A program made the position numbers and the translations under genes. Positions 8,006 to 15,910 of a DNA stretch of 17,587 nucleotides are shown in pieces (positions within the stretch are counted from its first letter, which is position 1; every line of letters begins with the position of its first letter). A model generated the notes under the pieces. It had not been told where the DNA came from. It was given only the letters and a program-made list of their open reading frames with translations, and did no database searches. Source of the stretch: Acidobacteriota bacterium (GTDB lineage: Bacteria > Acidobacteriota > Terriglobia > Acidiferrales > UBA7541). The DNA lies in the NCBI GenBank assembly GCA_003131705.1, contig PKUY01000183.1:1-17587 (forward strand), given 5' to 3'.

Positions 8006-8044
8006 CTCACCCTGCGGTCGGCGCGAGGCTGGCCGCAGGGTGAG
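8006..8044 (-). terminator. terminator of PQQ dehydrogenase 1
   Basis: Perfect 12-bp inverted repeat CTCACCCTGCGG / CCGCAGGGTGAG with a 15-nt loop, followed on the minus strand by GGTTTTCTCTC. It begins 8 nt after the stop of the upstream gene. Near copy of the terminator at 10115-10152. Confidence 0.8.
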
Positions 8045-8052
8045 TCTAATAT

Positions 8053-9894
8053 CTACTGCTGGTTCTGGTTCGTAGGCGCAGCAGGCGCCGTGCCAGCAGG
8101 TGGCGGAGGCGGTGGGGGCGTCGCGTCCGGCGCTGGGATCGGCTCCTTCCCGTCGAGCACAAACGTATAGACGCGACCGTTACCTGCGCGGCCGGCGAGA
8201 ACCGAGACATACTGCTTGCCGTCAAGCATGTACGTCATCGGGTTCGCAAACCCAGGAGCGAGCTTGGCCGACCAGAGTGACACGCCTTTATCGGCGGTAA
8301 GGGCGACGAAATTCCCGTCGCCGGTGGCTGCGAACACCAGGTTCCCGGCCGTGGTCACAGTTCCGCCGCCGTTCATACCGGGGATGCGCCAGCGCTCGGT
8401 CTCCGTAACCGGGTCCCAGGCCGAGAGGAATGATCCAGGGCGAGTCGTAGGAGGCGGCGGAGCAGGTTGGCCGGGAGGTGGTGGAGGCGGGGGCCTGAAT
8501 ACGATTCCCCAGTTGTACGCTCCAAGCTCGGGCTTGAACTCCGCAGCCTGGACGTAGAGGAAAGTGCTGTCCAGCGCGGGAATATAAGCGAGGCCGGTGT
8601 TCGGATTAAACGACATGCCTTGCCAGGCATGTCCGCCAGCCGCGCCGGGCGCGACGGTGACGCCCTTCGCGTAGTCACGGACGTTCGGATTTTCAATCGG
8701 CCGCCCAGTCTTGGGATCAACACCCTTTGCCCAGGTGACATGCACGTACGGCGCGGCGGAGATAAACTCTCCCGTCTTGCGGTCGAGCACGTAAAAGAAC
8801 CCGTTCTTGGGGGCCTGCATGATTACCTTGCGGACCTTTCCGTCGATCTTCAAATCGGCCATGGTCAGACCCTGCACGGCGTCATAATCCCACTCATCAC
8901 CCGGAGTGGTTTGGAAATACCAAACCTGCTCGCCTGTCTTCGCTTTCAGCGCGATGATCGAACAGATGTACAGATTGTCTCCGCCCTGCGGGCTGCGAAA
9001 CTTCGCGACCCACGGGCCGCCCTGGGCTGTGCCCAGGTAAACGAGGTCGAGATCGGGGTCGTAGGAAATTGCATCCCAGGGGTTGCCGCCTCCGCCGAGT
9101 TTCCACGCGTCGCCGGTCCATGTCTTTGCGGCGACCTCCATGGCTTTGCTCTCGAACGGCTTGGAGGGATCGCCCGGAACCGTGTAGGTCCGCCACAACT
9201 GCTTGCCCGTTTTCGCGTCATAGGCCGTAATGTAACCGCGAACGGCAAATTCGCCGCCGCCGTTCCCGATAAGGACCATGCCTTTAACGATGAGGGGTGC
9301 GCCCGTGATGCTATAGTCTTCGTTCGCGCCAGCGGTGCGTACATCCCAGGCTTCTTTTCCGGTTTCCGCATCGAGCGCGACAAGCCTAGCGTCCAGCGTG
9401 CCTACGTAGACTTTTCCGTCATAAATTGCCACTCCGCGGTTTCCCGGACCGCAGCAGAGACTGGGTCCGGTGCGAACCTTATTCGGGTTTCCCGACGATC
9501 CGGGCGGAAAATTCTGGTGGCCGATTTTCGGGTCCCAGCGCCACTTCTCTTTTCCGGTACGCGCGTCGAGGGCAAAGACCATGCTCCAGGTCGCCGTCAC
9601 GTACAGAGTCCCGTTGGAAACGATCGGAGTCGATTCGAGCGTACCCGGGAAAGAACCGGTATCGTAAGACCATGCCAGACCCAGGCGGCTCACGTTGGTC
9701 GTGTCGACCTGTTTGAGCGGGCTGTAGCGGTCTCCTGAGTAATCGTGGCCATTTGTAAGCCACTCGTCGCCATTTTTGCCGGCGTTCACCAATGCCTTGT
9801 CATTTACTTTTTGATCCTGAGCTATCACCATCGAAGCAGACAAAGCTATAACCGCCGCAACAAAGCCCCACTTGATTCCATTGGGTATTCGCAT
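8053..9894 (-). CDS. PQQ-dependent alcohol dehydrogenase 1, predicted lanthanide type
   Basis: The 613-residue protein is a periplasmic eight-bladed quinoprotein of the methanol/ethanol dehydrogenase family. Residues 1-25 are a Sec signal ending MVIAQ. Visible features are the vicinal disulfide Cys147-Cys148, metal ligands Glu215 (GGGEFAVRG) and Asn271 (GGGGNPWD), catalytic Asp336 and the extra Asp338 in EWDYD, which marks lanthanide-dependent enzymes such as XoxF and PedH; calcium enzymes lack this second Asp. There is no CxxCH, so electrons must leave through a separate cytochrome not seen here. Oddities are a run of seven prolines in an internal loop and a Pro/Ala/Gln-rich tail. The ATG at 9894 was chosen because it begins the signal peptide and is preceded by GAGAGG; the frame is open 75 codons further upstream, but that is leader sequence. 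Paralogue of the next gene. Confidence 0.88.
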   Translation of the reverse strand: MRIPNGIKWGFVAAVIALSASMVIAQDQKVNDKALVNAGKNGDEWLTNGHDYSGDRYSPLKQVDTTNVSRLGLAWSYDTGSFPGTLESTPIVSNGTLYVTATWSMVFALDARTGKEKWRWDPKIGHQNFPPGSSGNPNKVRTGPSLCCGPGNRGVAIYDGKVYVGTLDARLVALDAETGKEAWDVRTAGANEDYSITGAPLIVKGMVLIGNGGGEFAVRGYITAYDAKTGKQLWRTYTVPGDPSKPFESKAMEVAAKTWTGDAWKLGGGGNPWDAISYDPDLDLVYLGTAQGGPWVAKFRSPQGGDNLYICSIIALKAKTGEQVWYFQTTPGDEWDYDAVQGLTMADLKIDGKVRKVIMQAPKNGFFYVLDRKTGEFISAAPYVHVTWAKGVDPKTGRPIENPNVRDYAKGVTVAPGAAGGHAWQGMSFNPNTGLAYIPALDSTFLYVQAAEFKPELGAYNWGIVFRPPPPPPPGQPAPPPPTTRPGSFLSAWDPVTETERWRIPGMNGGGTVTTAGNLVFAATGDGNFVALTADKGVSLWSAKLAPGFANPMTYMLDGKQYVSVLAGRAGNGRVYTFVLDGKEPIPAPDATPPPPPPPAGTAPAAPTNQNQQ

Positions 9895-10044
9895 TTTGGT
9901 AAGTTTTCCTCTCGTAGCAATCGCCTCTGCGCGCCGTTGCCATTCCGTCCAATCAGGCGTCACAAACGATCTCGCGTCTCTTGGTTCTGCACAGCTGTAC
10001 GCACTGTCCGCGCGGAGTTGCGTGCCACGGCCGAAAGATTGGCT
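9895..10044 (-). repeat. conserved leader of PQQ dehydrogenase 1
   Basis: About 150 nt upstream of the ATG are clearly homologous to 12000-12152 upstream of the second dehydrogenase: both begin with AGCCAATC, carry AAGAGACGC and GACGGA, and end CGAGAGGAAAA, then TTACCAAAATG. Lengths are 150 and 153 nt. This is a duplicated promoter/5' UTR, with possible retained regulation. No confident -35/-10 pair stands out. Confidence 0.65.
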
Positions 10045-10114
10045 AGCCGCACCCTGTGCGGCAATACATTTACCATAAACCTTGCCGAAGGGATCACAGA
10101 TTGTCGAGAAAACC

Positions 10115-10152
10115 CTCACCCTGCGGCCAGCAATCGCCGGCCGCAGGGTGAG
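10115..10152 (-). terminator. terminator of PQQ dehydrogenase 2
   Basis: Perfect 14-bp inverted repeat CTCACCCTGCGGCC / GGCCGCAGGGTGAG with a 10-nt loop, starting 8 nt past the stop codon and followed on the minus strand by GGTTTTCTCG. It separates the two dehydrogenase transcripts. Confidence 0.82.
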
Positions 10153-10160
10153 TCGAACGT

Positions 10161-11999
10161 CTACTGTTGCTGGTTCTGGGTTGGGGGCGCAGCGGGTGCT
10201 GCCCCGGGAGGCGGCGGAGGCGGAGGGCCAGCCGACGGCGGCGGAACCGGCACATTACCGTCCAGGGCAAACGTATAGATCCTGGCTTTGCCGCCACGGC
10301 CCGAGAGAACCGAAATGTACTGCTTGCCGTCCAGCATGTAGGTCGACGGATTTGCGAGGCCGGGAAGGAGCTTGACCGACCAGAGCTTCTCGCCCTTGTC
10401 GGCGCTGAATGCGACCAGGTCGCCACCGGCCGAGGCAGCGAACACGAGGTTTCCGGCCGTGGTTACCGTGCCGCCGCCATTCATTTGCGGGACTCGCCAG
10501 CGCTCTTTCTCCGTAACGGGATCCCAAGCAGACAAGAAAGCCTGATTCGCCGGCGGAGCCGCGACCGACTCCCCGGGAGCTGGCGGAGCCACAGGCCGAA
10601 ATACGATTCCCCAGTTGTAGACTCCCAGCTCGGGCTTGAATTCTTTTGTCGAGATGTAGCGGAAGGTGCTGTCGAGCGCCGGAATATAGACGAGGCCCGT
10701 GTTCGGATTGTAGGACATGCTCTGCCATGCGTGGCCGCCTGCGGGGCCGGGCGCTACGTCCACTTCCTTGTTTTCATACCGCATGCCTGGGGCTTCGATG
10801 GGACGGCCAGTCTTCGGATCAAGCCCGGTGGCCCAAGTGACCTTTACATACGGCGCGCCGGAGATAAACTTTCCGGTCCTGCGGTCGAGCACGTAGAAGA
10901 AACCGTTCTTCGGGGCCTGCATGATGACCTTGCGCATCTTTCCGTCAATCTTCAGATCCGCGAGGGTCATGCTCTGCACAGCGTCGTAGTCCCATGTATC
11001 GGCGGGCGTGGTTTGGAAATACCAGGCAAGCTCGCCTGTGTCCGGATGAAGCGCCACGATCGAGCAGAGGTAGAGATTGTCCATGCCCTTGGGGCTGCGG
11101 AAACCCTGAACCCATGGACCGCCCTGGCCTATTCCGACGTAAAGCAGATCGAGTTCGGGATCGTAGCTGATTCCATCCCAGGCGTTCCCGCCTCCACCCA
11201 ATTTCCACCAGTCTCCCGACCATGTCTTCGCGGCAGCTTCGAGGGCCTTGCTCTCGAATGGCTTTGACGGATCGCCCGGAACCGTGTAGAAGCGCCAGAG
11301 CTGCTTGCCAGTTTCGGCGTCGTAGGCGGTTATAAAGCCGCGAACGGCATATTCGCCGCCAGCATTGCCGATGATGACCTTGCCTTTGACGATGCGCGGA
11401 GCGCCCGTGATGCTGTAGTCCTCGTTCTTGCCGATCGTCTGAACGTCCCACACGACTTTACCGGTTTCAGCATCCAGAGCGACGAGCCGCGAGTCCAGCG
11501 TGCCAACGTAGACTTTTCCGTCATACAGCGCGACTCCGCGGTTCGCAGGGCCGCAGCAAACGCTGGGTCCGGTGCGGACTTTATTCGGATTGCCGATCGA
11601 TCCCGGCGGGAAATTCATATGGCCGATGACAGGATCCCAGCGCCATTTTTCTTTTCCCGTGCGCGCATCCAAAGCGACAACAACGCTCCAGGGCAGCGTT
11701 GCATAGAGAGTCCCGTTCGACTCGATGGGAGTCGTCTCGACCGTTCCTCGGTCCGAATCGGTGTCGTAATACCAGGCGAGCCCCAATTTTCCCACGTTGC
11801 TCGCGTCAATCTGTTTGAGCGGGCTGTAGCGCGTCTCCTGGTAATCGCGGCCGTTGGTCAGCCAATCGTCGCCATTCCTGGAGGCATTTTTCAGCGCCTT
11901 GTCATCTACTTTCTGGGACTGCTGAGCCGTCGCCATCGAAGCAGATAGAGCTACAACCGTCGCAACAAAGCACCACTTGATTCCATCGGGCATTCGCAT
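10161..11999 (-). CDS. PQQ-dependent alcohol dehydrogenase 2, predicted lanthanide type
   Basis: A 612-residue tandem paralogue of dehydrogenase 1. The Sec signal covers residues 1-25 (ending MATAQ). Vicinal cysteines are 148-149, metal ligands Glu216 (GGEYAVRG) and Asn272 (GGGGNAWD), catalytic Asp337 and the lanthanide-type Asp339 in TWDYD. As in its neighbour there is no haem-binding CxxCH, and the tail is rich in Pro, Ala and Gln. The internal loop that holds seven consecutive prolines in paralogue 1 is only moderately Pro/Ala-rich here. The ATG at 11999 begins the signal peptide and follows GAGAGG; the frame is open 19 codons further from a TTG. It starts 199 bp after selenoprotein B, with its own leader and terminator, so it is probably transcribed separately, with possible read-through. 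Substrate specificity cannot be read from the sequence. Confidence 0.88.
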   Translation of the reverse strand: MRMPDGIKWCFVATVVALSASMATAQQSQKVDDKALKNASRNGDDWLTNGRDYQETRYSPLKQIDASNVGKLGLAWYYDTDSDRGTVETTPIESNGTLYATLPWSVVVALDARTGKEKWRWDPVIGHMNFPPGSIGNPNKVRTGPSVCCGPANRGVALYDGKVYVGTLDSRLVALDAETGKVVWDVQTIGKNEDYSITGAPRIVKGKVIIGNAGGEYAVRGFITAYDAETGKQLWRFYTVPGDPSKPFESKALEAAAKTWSGDWWKLGGGGNAWDGISYDPELDLLYVGIGQGGPWVQGFRSPKGMDNLYLCSIVALHPDTGELAWYFQTTPADTWDYDAVQSMTLADLKIDGKMRKVIMQAPKNGFFYVLDRRTGKFISGAPYVKVTWATGLDPKTGRPIEAPGMRYENKEVDVAPGPAGGHAWQSMSYNPNTGLVYIPALDSTFRYISTKEFKPELGVYNWGIVFRPVAPPAPGESVAAPPANQAFLSAWDPVTEKERWRVPQMNGGGTVTTAGNLVFAASAGGDLVAFSADKGEKLWSVKLLPGLANPSTYMLDGKQYISVLSGRGGKARIYTFALDGNVPVPPPSAGPPPPPPPGAAPAAPPTQNQQQ

Positions 12000-12152
12000 T
12001 TTGGTAACTTTTCCTCTCGCAGCAGTCGTTTGCGCGTGCTGCTCCCACTCCGTCAAATCAGCTGTTGCAAACAGTCTGGCGTCTCTTGTTTCTACCTGGC
12101 TCTACGCACCGTTTCCACGCAGAGTTACACGCCACGTCCGAAACGATTGGCT
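12000..12152 (-). repeat. conserved leader of PQQ dehydrogenase 2
   Basis: Homologous to 9895-10044, sharing AGCCAATC, AAGAGACGC, GACGGA and the CGAGAGGAAAA ribosome-binding region. It also holds CTGTT-TGC-AACAG, an inverted repeat not conserved in the other copy. The transcription start is not identifiable by eye. Confidence 0.65.
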
Positions 12153-12180
12153 GGCTGCGGCCAGCCATCGCCAGCCGCGG
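12149..12180 (-). terminator. degenerate terminator-like hairpin after selenoprotein B
   Basis: The segment aligns with the perfect terminator hairpins after both dehydrogenases (shared GGCGAT-GCTGGCCGCAG core) but has lost the outer CTCACCC arms and the T-run. It can still fold, for example as GGCTGG-6 nt-CCAGCC (12149-12166). It sits 18 nt after the stop of selenoprotein B and probably terminates weakly. Confidence 0.5.
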
Positions 12181-12198
12181 GATGACGTTTTCGAGTCT

Positions 12199-13944
12199 CT
12201 ATGCCCACTTATCGATTGAGACGCTCAACCGGTAGCTCAGATTCCCCAATTGGTGATAGGGGTTTGTCTGGCCGCCGACGACCACGAAGTTGAACGCGTC
12301 CGGCTTCGGCCACTTCGGTATCACCATATCGTCGGTAAGGTTCGCCGCCTCGGGACCTCTCGGGAGACCGCTGAACAACATGGTTTTGACGTCCTTCACC
12401 GTGACGGTCGTGTTTTTCTGGAGCCAGTCCCCGATCTGCTCCTTCGTTTTAAAACCGAGGTCGCCCAGCCCGTTTGCCACCAGCGGGTCGCAAAGGAATA
12501 GAGCGCCGAAGAGCGAAGCGAAGGGCGCGCAATTGGCGCTCATTGCCTCATGGAAGTGGGGAACCGGTTTCATACCGAGACCCTTACCGCCCTGCCCCTG
12601 GGTGACGCAGAAGCCGAAAAAGAAACTGACGACGCTTTCCTCGGGCTTGAAACCCTTCTGCACGTGGAAAGGAGTCCACGGGCTGTCCTTTTCGTTCTCT
12701 GGAACGATCAGGTTGTTGTAGTTGATGATGTTTCCCTGCGACCCCATGTACGTTTCGCCAGCGATTCCGCCGCCGTCTAGATTTTTTGACATCAGCGTCC
12801 AAGCGCGACCGATCGTGGCGTTCGGCTGGGAAAAGGGACCCATGGCACCGATTCCATAATTCATGGTGAGCTTGTCGCGAACCGGCCCGTTGATGATCGC
12901 CGCGGAAACCAGCGAGTTCGTAGAACTGAACAGCGCGGAGATCCCGGTCGATGCGTTCGCCAGGATGGTGGGGAAATAGTCAGGTGTGGCTCCGGCCATC
13001 ACGGCGTTTACGGCACACTGCTTGACGGTGTAGGACCAAGGCGGAAAGGCGCCTTGGGCAGGCGTCATCTTTCCGACAACTTCATCGGGATGGTGGCTCG
13101 TGCCCTTGAGCATTGCGTCCACTTTTTCTTGTGTGGGCAGAATGATCGGCATGAAATCCGTCATTCCGTTGTCGAGATAATACTGCTGCAAATTATCCGA
13201 CGTGTCGATGAACGTGGGCGCTCCGACGGGAGGAGTAGACGTTCCCGACAAGCTTTCCTCAGCCGTCAAAGGTTTCGTCAGCGCATCGATGACTTCCTTC
13301 ATCAAGGGTTTTCCGCTGACGGGGTCGTTGCCCTCGAGATACGCGTACATTTGCGCGTCTGTCTTGCCCCACACCGGATGAGGTGTGAAGCAAATGCGCT
13401 GGTGAGGCATACCTCTTTTTGCGGCGTTTGTGAGAGCCAGGTCTTTAAAAGCGATGGTAACCATGGGCGCTGTCGGAAGGCCCATTTTTTCGACTGCTAT
13501 GCAGTGACCAACGGTCGCTGGGGTGCACGTGCTTCAATGCCCAATCGCCATGATCATGGCGTTGCCCTTTGCTTTTATCTCAGCGAACAGTTTGGGGTCA
13601 TCATCTGCGAAACCACCCGCCTTCAGACGGTATTCGGTGGTGACGCTGGGCATGTTCTTGCTGAACCAAATTTTGATTTGGTTCAAAAATGCATCCGCGC
13701 CCGGAAAGCCATCGGACACGAGGTAGATGGTTTTGCCGTCCAGGCTGGGCAGCCGCGGCGCCATGGGTACCAACGTAATCGGAGGCGGCATCCCTCTCGG
13801 GTTGAGTGCTTCAATCTTGCCCGCACTACCCACGGCGGCGGGGGCCTTGGCCCCCGGCTTCTTGGAAGTCTGCGCTTCCAAGCGAGCGCCGGCCAGAATT
13901 GCCGGCGACATTCCGAGCAGCGACAATAACTTTCGCCTATTCAC
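12199..13944 (-). CDS. UGSC-family selenoprotein B (in-frame TGA = Sec137)
   Basis: Read through the TGA at 13536-13534 this is a 581-residue protein homologous to A and C. I chose the GTG at 13944 because it gives NRRKLLSLLGMSP, matching the starts of A and C, with GGAGAGGAG just upstream; a longer open frame to 14025 would overlap gene C. The signal is Tat-like with hydrophobic LLSLLGMSPAILAG. Then come GKTIYLVSDGFPGAD, IMAIGH-U137-STC140-TPATVGHC, KMGLPTAPMVTIAF, LPTQEKVDAML, TSHHPDEVVGKM, and SIDKWA at the end. Alanine replaces the C-terminal Cys317 of protein A (NAVMAGA). The middle of its C-terminal domain, around FHEAMSANCAPFASLF, has diverged most. It lies 55 bp after gene C, so the two are probably co-transcribed from 15851-15880. 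Function unknown; a periplasmic redox role is inferred. Confidence 0.87.
13498..13536 (-). promoter_or_regulatory. SECIS element with UGA, selenoprotein B
   Basis: UGA at 13536-13534, hairpin at 13520-13502 with the same CAG/CUG and GACC/GGUC arms as in gene A and a GUU loop. The loop base change is the only difference within the hairpin, so pairing is untouched. G-U-G-C-A before and UGCA after can extend the base. Confidence 0.8.
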
Positions 13945-13999
13945 GGTTCTCCTCTCCCTAAACATTATGGAACAAATCTCAAACGCTACAAAATCCCTC

Positions 14000-15763
14000 T
14001 TACATCCACTTGTCGATCGAAACACTCACTCCGTAACTCAAGTTACCGGCCTGCGGGTAGGCATTCGTCTGGCCGCCCGTGACAACAATGTTGAAGCTTT
14101 CTGGCCTCGGGAAGTGCGGGATCACGGCATCGTCCGGAAGTTTGTACCAGGTCGCAAATGGCTCTCTACCCTGCAGCGCCTGCGGGTACTCGAACAGATA
14201 CGAATAGTTTCTGCCCTTGTAGTCCTTCACCGTCTGCGTCGTGTTCTTGTACAGCCAGGCGATGAGCTTTTCTTTCGTGTCGTAGCCCTGTTCCTTTAAG
14301 CGCACGGCCACCAGCGGATCGGCAATTATGAGCGCCCCGAAAAATCCAGTGAAGGTGCTGAACAGGTCGCTCATCTGATAGTCGAACTGCGGACTCTCAT
14401 TGACGCTACTGCCCCGCGCTACCTGGCCGGGCACGACGCCCAATCCGCGGAACAGGCTGACCACATTCTCTTCGGGCTTGAAACCTCTCTGCACGTGAAA
14501 GGGTGGCCACGGACTTGCTTCTTCGTTTTCCGCGATCACCACGTTGTTGTAGTTGAGATTGTTCCCCAGCGAACCCAGATAGGTGTCGCCCGGTATTCCG
14601 CCGTTTCCAAGATTCTTGGAGAGCAGCGTCCACGCTCGTCCCAGAGTGGCATTCGCCTGTGCGAATGGACCAAGCGCGCCGATTCCATAATTCATCTCGA
14701 GTTTGTCCCGGATGGGACCGTTCACGATCATCGCGAACGCAAAAGAATTCGTTGAGCTGAAAAGCGAAGCAATTCCGCTCGAGGCAATCGCAAGGATAAT
14801 CGGAAAGTATTCGGGCCTTGCGCCGGACATCACAGCACTGGCAGCCACTTGCTTGACGGTGTACGACCATGCCGGATAGGCGCCCGCGGCCATCTTTCCG
14901 ACAACTTCGTCGGGATGGTGGCTTGTCCCTTTCAGCATGGCGTCGACCTTTTCTTCGGTCGGCAGAATGATGGGGAGGAAATCCGTGTATCCGTTATTGA
15001 GGTAATAGTCTTGCAGATTGTCCGCTGTATCCGTGAAGGTGGGCGGCCCAACGGAAACAGAAACCATTCCCGTCTTTTTCTCGTCGTCGCTCAGCGGAAC
15101 CGTCAGACCGTCGACGACTTCTTTCATGAGCGGCTTTCCGCTGACCGGGTCAGGACCGTCCACGTATACGCGCAACTCGTCGGCCGTCTTGCCCCATACC
15201 GGATGCGGTGTGAAGCAGATGCGCTCGTGCGGCATTCCGCGCTTGGCAGCGTTCAGTATCGCGAGCTCTTTGAAGGCTTTTGTGACCATGGGGACGCTCG
15301 GAATCCCCATCTTTTCAGTTGTTATGCAGTGACCGACGGTCGCTGGCGTGCACGTGCTTCAATGGCCGACGGCCATGATGACCGCGTTGCCCTTTTCCTT
15401 GATTTCCTTCCAGAGTTTCGGGTCGTCTTCGGAGTAGGGCCCTGCTTTTCTCCTGAACACGATCGTGACCTGAGGCATGTTTCTGGCGAACCACGCCTCG
15501 ACCTGATGCAGCAGAGTATCGGAGCCGTGGAATCCGGTGTCGACGAGGTAAACCGTTTTGGCATCGAGGCCGTCCAGACGTGGAGCCATCGGTATCAGTT
15601 GTATGGAGGGGGGTGTGCCTTTTGGGTTGACCGCTGTAAGTTTGCCTTGGCTGGAATTCTTCGAAACCGGAGCTTTCTTTTCCGTGTGCTGTGCCTGAAC
15701 CGAAGTGCCGGTCAAAAGCACCGGAGACATTCCGAGCAGTGACAATAATTTTCGCCTGTTCAT
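14000..15763 (-). CDS. UGSC-family selenoprotein C (in-frame TGA = Sec135)
   Basis: Read through the TGA at 15361-15359 this is a 587-residue protein. It has a Tat-like signal (MNRRKLLSLLGMSP, then VLLTGTSVQAQ), KTVYLVDTGFHGSD, IMAVGH-U135-STC138-TPATVGHC, KMGIPSVPMVTKAF, TPHPVWGKTADEL, LPTEEKVDAML, TSHHPDEVVGKM and final SIDKWM. Like B it has alanine (SAVMSGA) where A has Cys317, so only the U/C pair and the following His-Cys are shared by all three as potential redox residues. The ATG at 15763 follows GGGGAG at short spacing. It is the first gene of a likely two-gene unit with B and has a promoter of the same type as gene A. The gap to the ammonium transporter upstream is 147 bp. The true stop is TAA at 14000-14002. 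Confidence 0.88.
15323..15361 (-). promoter_or_regulatory. SECIS element with UGA, selenoprotein C
   Basis: UGA at 15361-15359, hairpin at 15345-15327, identical to that of gene A in arms and GUC loop, again with the loop 21 nt from the UGA. Confidence 0.8.
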
Positions 15764-15850
15764 CGGCTCCCCTGTCCTACCGACACACAGCCCCAGTTGC
15801 TTTATAGACGATCTATCGACCGCCTAGGTTACATCCATCTTGCCGAAGAG

Positions 15851-15880
15851 CTTATAGTCCCGCAAGGGACGGAATTGCAA
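15851..15880 (-). promoter_or_regulatory. promoter of selenoproteins C and B, shared type
   Basis: TTGCAA (15880-15875), an 18-nt spacer and TATAAG (15856-15851), preceded by G-A-C exactly as at 7874-7903. The -35 lies within TTGCA-AGC-TGCAA (15875-15887), a perfect inverted repeat that could bind a regulator. The predicted leader is about 80 nt. Confidence 0.7.
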
Positions 15881-15910
15881 GCTGCAAAATGGAAACTCGA
15901 ACAGTTACCT

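Noticed and set aside
8467..9738. 423-residue plus-strand ORF antisense to PQQ dehydrogenase 1
   Set aside because: Mirror frame of a strong, well-conserved quinoprotein gene; no family features. The same applies to 10167-11267, 3927-4757, 13054-13929, 14849-15742 and 6056-6754.
9895..10119. 75-residue N-terminal extension of PQQ dehydrogenase 1
   Set aside because: The signal peptide starts at the ATG at 9894 after GAGAGG, and the extension covers a leader whose counterpart in paralogue 2 is not open over the same length.
6023..15763. Genome-wide TGA recoding (Trp or other) instead of Sec
   Set aside because: Other genes in the window (the response regulator, the permease, the DctA fragment) end in TGA where their families end, and Trp is written TGG throughout.
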